Shown: piece by piece, positions 1-4,750 of the stretch | How positions within the stretch are numbered: the stretch's first letter is position 1 | How the letters are laid out: each line of letters opens with the position of its first letter | DNA from: an uncultured Clostridium sp. | GTDB taxonomy: Bacteria > Bacillota > Clostridia > TANB77 > CAG-465 | DNA length: 11,863 nt | NCBI GenBank assembly: GCA_905204915.1 | Contig: CAJLBR010000033.1 | Coordinates: 1 to 11,863 of the forward strand | Direction: 5' to 3' | Made by a program: the position numbers and the translations under genes | The notes under the pieces: model-generated | What the model saw: only the letters and a program-made list of their open reading frames with translations | What the model was told of the DNA's origin: nothing | Database searches by the model: none

Positions 1-174
1 AATATTTTTTCCAAGTCGGTTTAATTTTTCTTTTAATCCATGAATTTGTGAATCTTCTACAAATAAGAAGTTATTAAAGTTTTCCGCGGCTGCTTTAATT
101 TCATTTGACTTTCCAAAGTAACCTAATATTATTATCATCAAAAAAGCTAATATTATTTTTTTCTTTAATTTCAT
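1..174 (-). CDS. Secreted protein, N-terminal fragment (cut by window edge)
   Basis: Partial gene: 58 codons are visible and the reading frame runs off the left edge. The protein begins MKLKKKII, followed by a hydrophobic stretch (about residues 7-20) and a small-residue region around IKAAAEN (residues 26-32). This is a typical Gram-positive signal peptide with a likely signal peptidase I site, so the product is probably exported. The mature part that is visible is short and polar, and I recognise no domain. The start at 174 is supported by an AAGGGGG ribosome-binding site at 182-188, seven bases upstream. The alternative ATG at 178 is in another frame and soon meets a stop. The gene is transcribed divergently from the beta-CASP gene. 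Function unknown; what is missing to the left would decide it. Confidence 0.7.
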   Translation of the reverse strand, partial: MKLKKKIILAFLMIIILGYFGKSNEIKAAAENFNNFLFVEDSQIHGLKEKLNRLGKNI

Positions 175-198
175 ACATATACCCCCTTACAATTTATA

Positions 199-227
199 AT
201 TTTATAATAACGTATAAAAATTAGCAA
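199..227 (-). promoter_or_regulatory. Promoter of the secreted-protein gene
   Basis: On the minus strand TTGCTA (222-227) and TAAAAT (199-204) are separated by exactly 17 bp, a reasonable SigA-type promoter. It lies about 25 bp upstream of the start codon at 174. Recognised by eye only. Confidence 0.5.
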
Positions 228-255
228 CTTTTTAATGTATATATTTCTACCATTT

Positions 256-284
256 TTGACTTTTAATGAATAATATGATATAAT
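256..284 (+). promoter_or_regulatory. Promoter of the beta-CASP nuclease gene, extended -10
   Basis: TTGACT (256-261), a 17-bp spacer and TATAAT (279-284) with a TG one base upstream of the -10 (276-277). This is close to the SigA consensus with an extended -10, so strong expression is expected. Transcription should start near 291, giving a leader of about 58 nt. The ribosome-binding site AAGGAG is at 335-340, eight bases before the ATG. Confidence 0.75.
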
Positions 285-348
285 TTCTGTGTAGACCTTT
301 TATACTTTGTTAACTAATAAAGTAAATTTGTAAAAAGGAGATTAGTCT

Positions 349-1764
349 ATGAAAAAAAATGACATGTTTGTCGATCTAAAGGCTCTTCACGCAGAAGTAA
401 CTGGTTCTCTTTTTCTTTGCACAGCTCGGTTTACAAACGAAAATACTTTAAAGTTTATTATCGATTGTGGACTTTTTCAGGAAGAAAAATATGACAAGTT
501 AAACTCATCACTGGGCCTGAAAACAAATGAGGATTTAAGCGAATATGAGTTTGCAATTTGCACACATACTCATATTGATCATTGTGGACGTTTCCCAATG
601 CTCGTAAAGAACGGATTTAAAGGACCTATCTACATTTCAAGTTTCGGCGCTGAACTGATAAGACCAGCTCTTGAGAATACCCTCAAAATTCTTGAGCAAA
701 ATACCAAAGTAAAACCTTTATTCGATGAAAAAGATTTGGAAAATACTTTTTCTCTTATAACACCTGTAGATTTCTACAAATCTTTCAATCCAGCAAAACA
801 TGTGCGGGTATCACTTGCAAAGAATGCGCATATTGCCGGTGCCTCAATAGTTACAATAAGGCTAACATACGGCGGTAAAGCTCCGATAAATTTAGAATTT
901 TCAGGAGACTATAATGAAACTAATTATTTCTTCAACACAAGAAAATTACCAGCTAGCCTTCTTAAAGAACCAACAACAATAATCCAGGAATCCACATATG
1001 GTTCAACTGAAACAATTGAAGTTGAAAAAACATTTGAAGACAATATATGCAATGCTATCTTGAATGGATACTCTGTTATCGTTCCGGTATTTGCTTTTGA
1101 GAGAGCCCAGCTTATAATGCTGATGTTAAAAAGATATCAGGATAAAGGAGCTTTAAGCAAGAAGATTCCTATTTATCTTGATGGTGAACTGGCAATAAAG
1201 TATACTCAAATATACAGACGCAACTCTCACATGTTCTTAAGTAATGCTAGGGACTTTACACCTGAAAACTTTAATTTTGTAACCGATCAGACTATGAGAC
1301 TTTCTCTTATGAATATGAGAGAGCAAAAAATTATCCTTACCACTTCTGGTATGGGAGGCTGGGGACCTTCTAAGTTATATCTTCCATACTTTACAGCACA
1401 AAAGAAATGTTTAATTCAGTTTTCTGGATACGTTTCTAAGTGTTCACTTGGAAGGAAGATATTAGATGCTGAATATGACGAAGAAATCACGCTTTGCGAC
1501 GGCACTACATTCAAAAAGAAAGCCATTACAAAAATTACTGGCGAGTTTTCATCCCACGGAAAAGCAGACCAAAACATCAGATTCATCAACCAATTTGAGA
1601 GACCTCAGACAGTCCTTATAAACCACGGTGAATATAAGGTAAGAGAAATTTATAAGACTAAAGTTGAGGAAGAGACCTCTGCAAAATCAGTTTCAATCTT
1701 AGAGAGAAACATGGTTCACAGAATCGGTCCTTATGGCCTCATCAAGAAATTTTTAGACAACTAA
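349..1764 (+). CDS. Beta-CASP metallo-beta-lactamase nuclease (CPSF/YSH1-like)
   Basis: A 471-residue member of the metallo-beta-lactamase/beta-CASP superfamily, which acts on RNA (or DNA) phosphodiester bonds with a two-zinc centre. The metal ligands are visible: HTHIDH at 73-78, H161 in NAHIAGA, D187 in FSGDY, H403 in FSSHGKAD and H426 in LINHGE. The ESTYG motif at 214-218 and VFAFERAQ near 247-254 fit beta-CASP motif A and the region after it. The protein is shorter than RNase J (about 555) and lacks room for its C-terminal domain, so it resembles the stand-alone bacterial 'RNA specificity domain' MBL proteins rather than rnjA. All key residues are present, so it should be active. The substrate cannot be told from sequence. 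It has no signal peptide or membrane segment. Its base composition (about 38-42% G+C in sampled lines) differs from the neighbours (about 28%), suggesting horizontal acquisition. Monocistronic. Confidence 0.88.
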   Translation: MKKNDMFVDLKALHAEVTGSLFLCTARFTNENTLKFIIDCGLFQEEKYDKLNSSLGLKTNEDLSEYEFAICTHTHIDHCGRFPMLVKNGFKGPIYISSFGAELIRPALENTLKILEQNTKVKPLFDEKDLENTFSLITPVDFYKSFNPAKHVRVSLAKNAHIAGASIVTIRLTYGGKAPINLEFSGDYNETNYFFNTRKLPASLLKEPTTIIQESTYGSTETIEVEKTFEDNICNAILNGYSVIVPVFAFERAQLIMLMLKRYQDKGALSKKIPIYLDGELAIKYTQIYRRNSHMFLSNARDFTPENFNFVTDQTMRLSLMNMREQKIILTTSGMGGWGPSKLYLPYFTAQKKCLIQFSGYVSKCSLGRKILDAEYDEEITLCDGTTFKKKAITKITGEFSSHGKADQNIRFINQFERPQTVLINHGEYKVREIYKTKVEEETSAKSVSILERNMVHRIGPYGLIKKFLDN

Positions 1765-1806
1765 TTATTCCCTAACATTCTTAATTAACTGCCAAGATTA
1801 CTACAA

Positions 1807-1837
1807 AAAAAGAAGAAAGCTAAGCTTTCTTCTTTTT
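1807..1837. terminator. Bidirectional terminator between convergent genes
   Basis: A near-perfect inverted repeat centred on 1822 (GAAGAAAGCT against AGCTTTCTTC) is bordered by A5 on the left and T5 on the right. It can therefore act as an intrinsic terminator on both strands, serving the beta-CASP gene and the diguanylate cyclase gene. Confidence 0.8.
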
Positions 1838-1890
1838 ATTTATTCATTTTGTGTTTATTTTTCTTTTCTCTTCCGAGTTTAATTTTTCTC

Positions 1891-2601
1891 TTAAATTTCA
1901 CTTTTGTTTTCTATATTCATTTCTTTTCTTCTTTTGATGCGTCTTTTATCATGGTACATGCGATCATCAGATATTTTTATTAATTCTTCAATATTTTTGC
2001 ACTCTGAGGATTCAATTATGCCGTATGCAAAAGTCACGTTTATCGTTTTTTTCTTATCAATCAAATACTTTTTTTCTTCTAAGAATTCTACTATTTCTTC
2101 AAGTTCATTAGCTGTTAAATTGTTTTGAGATAATAATATAAATTCATCGCCTGCATATCTGTATGCCTTTACATCATATAATTCTTGAACGTTTTTGAGT
2201 GTAAGTCCAAATTCTTTTAAAAGTCTATCGCCGTTTAAATGACCGTATGTATCGTTAATACTTTTAAAATCATTTAGATCAATAAAACATATCTTTATTT
2301 TCTCTTTTCTTTTGTAACATTTATGACAATCACGAAAAAATTTTCTCCTATTGCCAATTTCAGTCAATTCATCAATAAATACTTGGTCTTCTATTCTTTT
2401 TTTTATAAAATAACAGAATGTTATATATATAGCAATTATAGTAATGTTTTTAAGAACAAAATTAATTGTATAATTATTGAATAAATCATTTGTACACTGT
2501 TCCATTACTATAACAATATCTTTAATCTCAAAGAATATATACACCACTATACTTATTATAACTATTAAGGTAATTCCTCCAAATTCTTTTTTCCGTTTCA
2601 T
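1891..2601 (-). CDS. Membrane-bound diguanylate cyclase (GGDEF domain)
   Basis: A 236-residue protein expected to make cyclic di-GMP from two GTP. Two hydrophobic segments (about 8-24 and 49-65) form a minimal N-terminal membrane anchor with a short outside loop and no recognisable sensor domain. The GGDEF domain follows: DELTEIGNRR (78-86), FIDLNDFKSINDTYGH with the metal-binding Asp (106-121), and the signature AGDEF (150-154), a variant seen in active cyclases. No RxxD inhibitory site precedes the signature, since the region reads ELYDVKAYR, so product feedback control is probably absent. The start at 2601 is chosen because AGGGGG (2608-2613) sits six bases upstream; an in-frame ATG seven codons earlier has no such site. 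The C-terminus is highly basic (KRRIKRRK). No PDE or PilZ partner is in view, so its output is unknown. Confidence 0.88.
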   Translation of the reverse strand: MKRKKEFGGITLIVIISIVVYIFFEIKDIVIVMEQCTNDLFNNYTINFVLKNITIIAIYITFCYFIKKRIEDQVFIDELTEIGNRRKFFRDCHKCYKRKEKIKICFIDLNDFKSINDTYGHLNGDRLLKEFGLTLKNVQELYDVKAYRYAGDEFILLSQNNLTANELEEIVEFLEEKKYLIDKKKTINVTFAYGIIESSECKNIEELIKISDDRMYHDKRRIKRRKEMNIENKSEI

Positions 2602-2661
2602 TAGTATCCCCCTAACTTTCAAATATGTTATTAAACATTTTATTTCACAAAATACCCTTAT

Positions 2662-2670
2662 ATTATATCA
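2662..2670 (-). promoter_or_regulatory. Possible extended -10 promoter of the cyclase gene
   Basis: The minus strand carries TGATATAAT (2670 to 2662), an extended -10 element. At the expected distance there is no good -35 box, and the TTGACT at 2676-2681 is too close (8 bp), so the assignment is tentative. Confidence 0.35.
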
Positions 2671-2694
2671 TATGAAGTCAAGGAAGAAATGTTG

Positions 2695-2729
2695 AAAAAA
2701 AAGGACACAATATAAAATTGTGTCCTTTT
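2695..2729 (-). terminator. Terminator of the rplU-rpmA operon
   Basis: GGACACAAT pairs with ATTGTGTCC to form an 11-bp stem (2701-2711 with 2717-2727) with a short A/T loop, followed on the minus strand by eight U (2702 to 2695). It lies just past the rpmA stop codon. Confidence 0.88.
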
Positions 2730-2739
2730 AAATTTACAA

Positions 2740-3000
2740 TTATTCAGCTTCTGGGTAAACACTAACTTTTTTGTCGTCTCTACCTTTTCTTTCGAATTTA
2801 ACAATACCATCAACTAATGCATATAAAGTATCATCTTTACCAATACCTACATTAGTACCTGGATGTATTTTTGTTCCTCTTTGTCTATATAAAATATTTC
2901 CTGCTAGAACGAATTGTCCATCTGCTCTTTTGGCTCCAAGTCTCTTTGACTCACTATCTCTACCATTTTTTGTAGAGCCGCCGCCCTTTTTATGTGCCAT
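2740..3000 (-). CDS. rpmA: 50S ribosomal protein L27
   Basis: An 86-residue full-length bL27, a component of the large ribosomal subunit whose N-terminus reaches the peptidyl transferase centre. The family signature is plain: MAHKKGGGSTKNGRDSESKR, then LGAKRADGQFV, ILYRQRGTKIHPG and VGIGKDDTLYAL. It lies 39 bp downstream of rplU with its own AGGAG site eight bases before the ATG, and shares that gene's promoter and the terminator downstream. The mature-type N-terminus begins directly at the ATG. The codon immediately upstream in frame is TAA, so the N-terminal extension that most Firmicutes cleave off with the Prp protease cannot be encoded here. No prp gene sits between rplU and rpmA, its usual place in Firmicutes. 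Confidence 0.97.
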   Translation of the reverse strand: MAHKKGGGSTKNGRDSESKRLGAKRADGQFVLAGNILYRQRGTKIHPGTNVGIGKDDTLYALVDGIVKFERKGRDDKKVSVYPEAE

Positions 3001-3039
3001 TTAACTCACTCCTTTTCGTTTTTTATTTTAAAATTTAAA

Positions 3040-3408
3040 TTAAGCTTCTTTGCTTTCTTCTTTTTCAGCGTCAGCTTTTTTTGCTCTTGGTGCAGTTGTT
3101 GTTATTTTTTCTATTTGAATTTTTGTATATGGTTGTCTATGTCCTCTAGTTTTTCTTTCATTTTTCTTAGCTTTGTATTTGTAAACAATTACTTTTTTAG
3201 CTTTTCCATGTCCAACTACACTAGCTTTTACTTTAGCATTTTTAACAGTATCTGTACCGATAGAAATCTTTCCATCTTTGTTTACGAATAAAACTTTATC
3301 AAAAGTAACTTCGCTACCTTCTTCAACGTTTTCTAATCTATCAACAAAAACGATATCTCCTTCTTGCACTTTGTACTGTTTTCCACTAATTTCAACGATT
3401 GCGTACAT
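3040..3408 (-). CDS. rplU: 50S ribosomal protein L21
   Basis: A 122-residue bL21, an rRNA-binding protein of the large subunit. The N-terminus MYAIVEISGKQYKVQEGD and the RNA-binding region YKYKAKKNERKTRGHRQPYT are characteristic. The usual protein ends near residue 103. Here about 20 extra residues, charged and low in complexity (APRAKKADAEKEESKEA), form a probably disordered tail. The start is supported by AAGGAGGAG a few bases before the ATG. It is the first gene of the rplU-rpmA operon and is preceded by a structured leader that probably mediates autoregulation. Confidence 0.97.
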   Translation of the reverse strand: MYAIVEISGKQYKVQEGDIVFVDRLENVEEGSEVTFDKVLFVNKDGKISIGTDTVKNAKVKASVVGHGKAKKVIVYKYKAKKNERKTRGHRQPYTKIQIEKITTTAPRAKKADAEKEESKEA

Positions 3409-3492
3409 TTTACTCCTCCTTATTCTAACTTGTTCTCGCCATTAAGGTGACTAAAAAATAAGTTCTTTTTAACCCAGTCTGTGCGGAATACT
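3409..3492 (-). promoter_or_regulatory. L21 leader (ribosomal protein autoregulatory RNA)
   Basis: The roughly 80-nt untranslated leader between the rplU promoter and its start has conserved-looking, unusually GC-rich blocks (CCGCACAGACTGGG and CACCTTAATGGCGAGAACAAG) in an AT-rich context. GACT and AGTC can pair around the AT-rich middle. Position and sequence fit the L21 leader family described upstream of rplU in low-GC Gram-positives, which is thought to bind L21 and repress its own operon. I recognised it from memory; a covariance-model search would confirm it. Confidence 0.68.
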
Positions 3493-3497
3493 TAATT

Positions 3498-3526
3498 ATT
3501 TTAACATTTTTTTTATAGAAAGTCAA
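3498..3526 (-). promoter_or_regulatory. Promoter of rplU-rpmA
   Basis: TTGACT (3521-3526), 17-bp spacer, TAAAAT (3498-3503) with an upstream TG one base from the -10. A strong SigA-type promoter, as expected for ribosomal protein genes. It is back to back with the dut promoter. Confidence 0.8.
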
Positions 3527-3572
3527 CATTTGCATATGATTTTTGTATTTTTTTATATTTTTTCTACAATAA

Positions 3573-3601
3573 TTTACAAAATGAAAAATATATGATATAT
3601 T
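3573..3601 (+). promoter_or_regulatory. Promoter of dut
   Basis: TTTACA (3573-3578), 17-bp spacer, TATATT (3596-3601) with TG at 3593-3594 (extended -10). Transcription should begin near 3608, leaving a leader of only about 11 nt before the chosen start codon. Confidence 0.65.
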
Positions 3602-3618
3602 CATTCTCGGTGAATGTT

Positions 3619-4062
3619 ATGAAAATAAAATTAAAGAAAGTAAAAAATAATGCAATTATTCCTACACGTGGTACTACTCAAGCAGCTGGATACGACCTAT
3701 ATTCGTGTATGGATGAAAATGAGGAAATAATAATAAAGCCTAAAACAAATCAAATGATACACACAGGAATTGCTCTTGAAATTCCTGAAGGTTATTATAG
3801 TGCAATATTTGCTAGAAGTGGTGCTGCATCAAAGCAAGGATTACGCCCAGCCAATTGTACTGGTGTTATTGATTCTGACTACCGTGGAGAATACATGGTT
3901 CCTTTATATAATGATTCTAATGAGGATAGAATTATAAAACATGGTGAAAGAATTGCACAAGTTGTAGTTATGCCTTACTTGGAAGTAGAATTTGAAGAGG
4001 TTGAAAATTTAAATGAAACTCAAAGGGGAGCAAATGGCTTTGGCTCAACAGGAAAAAACTAG
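3619..4062 (+). CDS. dut: Deoxyuridine 5'-triphosphate nucleotidohydrolase (dUTPase)
   Basis: A 147-residue trimeric-type dUTPase, which hydrolyses dUTP to dUMP and pyrophosphate. This keeps uracil out of DNA and supplies dUMP for thymidylate synthesis. All five motifs are present in order: AAGYDLYS (22-29), ARSGAASKQGL (65-75), GVIDSDYRGE (82-91, with the catalytic Asp and stacking Tyr), GERIAQ (109-114) and RGANGFGSTG (136-145), the C-terminal lid. The length is typical. The start at 3619 has a weak GGTGA site at 3609-3613. An in-frame ATG nine codons earlier (3592) lies inside the promoter -10 region and has no ribosome-binding site, so it is rejected. The gene is alone on its strand and converges on pth. 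Confidence 0.95.
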   Translation: MKIKLKKVKNNAIIPTRGTTQAAGYDLYSCMDENEEIIIKPKTNQMIHTGIALEIPEGYYSAIFARSGAASKQGLRPANCTGVIDSDYRGEYMVPLYNDSNEDRIIKHGERIAQVVVMPYLEVEFEEVENLNETQRGANGFGSTGKN

Positions 4063-4084
4063 TAGATTGTATTCTACTAGTTTT
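4055..4084. terminator. Shared bidirectional terminator of dut and pth
   Basis: AAAACTAGTAGA pairs with TCTACTAGTTTT as a 12-bp stem with a 6-nt loop (4067-4072). A-rich and T-rich flanks on the two sides let it work in both directions. It begins inside the end of dut, whose TAG (4060-4062) is part of the stem, and its right edge overlaps the pth stop codon (4083-4085). Confidence 0.85.
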
Positions 4085-4619
4085 AATTTTTGTTACAAAC
4101 AAATTCTTTTAACTTTTCTTCTACATTCTCAAATGTATTTTGTAGCTTTTCTAACTGCTCTTTATTAAATCTGCTTAATACAAAATCTTTTAAATCATCA
4201 TTTGGATGCCTTAATCCACCTATTCCCACTCTTATTCTTGGAATATCTTTTGTATTTAAACATTCTATTATATTTTTCATTCCATTATGGCTTCCACCAC
4301 TCCCTGTCGCTCTGAATCTTATAGTTTCAAAATCGATATCAATATCATCATAAATTATGATGATATCTTTGCTATCACATTTGTACCATTTTTTTAATTT
4401 TTGCACAGCATTTCCACTTAAATTCATGTAAGTTTGTGGTTTTACAAAAACAACCTTTTCACCTTCAAATGTTGTTTCACAAATTAGACTATCGCACATT
4501 TTTTTAGTAACTGAGAAATTATACTTGTTTTCTAAAAATTCAATAAATAAAAAGCCTATATTGTGTTTTGTTTTTTCATATTCTTTTCCAGGATTACCAA
4601 GTCCTACAATTATTTTCAT
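4083..4619 (-). CDS. pth: Peptidyl-tRNA hydrolase
   Basis: A 178-residue bacterial Pth, which frees tRNA from peptidyl-tRNAs that drop off the ribosome; essential in many bacteria. Motifs are intact: GLGNPG (6-11, Asn9), the catalytic His19 in KHNIGF, KPQTYMNLSG (60-69), YDDIDI (90-95, the Asp that activates His) and GGSHNGMKNI (108-117, Asn112). Length is slightly below the common 185-195. The start at 4619 is the only one giving the complete N-terminus. The AAAGGAG site is 11 bases upstream, farther than usual, because a three-codon ORF (ATG AGA AAA TGA) lies between and its TGA overlaps the pth ATG. No convincing promoter was seen upstream. Confidence 0.96.
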   Translation of the reverse strand: MKIIVGLGNPGKEYEKTKHNIGFLFIEFLENKYNFSVTKKMCDSLICETTFEGEKVVFVKPQTYMNLSGNAVQKLKKWYKCDSKDIIIIYDDIDIDFETIRFRATGSGGSHNGMKNIIECLNTKDIPRIRVGIGGLRHPNDDLKDFVLSRFNKEQLEKLQNTFENVEEKLKEFVCNKN

Positions 4620-4668
4620 TTTCTCATTTTCTCCTTTATCTTTTTACCAACTTTATTCTACAAAAGTA

Positions 4669-4697
4669 TTGAAATTTTGTATATTTTATAGTATCAT
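4669..4697 (+). promoter_or_regulatory. Likely promoter of the coupling-protein-like ATPase gene
   Basis: TTGAAA (4669-4674) and TATCAT (4692-4697) with a 17-bp spacer, about 54 bp before the TTG start. The -10 is imperfect, so expression may be moderate. Confidence 0.45.
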
Positions 4698-4750
4698 TAT
4701 ATATGAATTTTAGACTCATGTCAAACTTACTTTGAAAGTGGTGATATTTT

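Noticed and set aside
2676..2681. TTGACT as -35 box for the diguanylate cyclase
   Set aside because: Only 8 bp from the nearest TATAAT, far too close for a SigA promoter.
2992..3291. Open frame on the plus strand opposite rplU
   Set aside because: Phe/Ser-rich product typical of the complement of a Lys/Glu-rich ribosomal protein gene.
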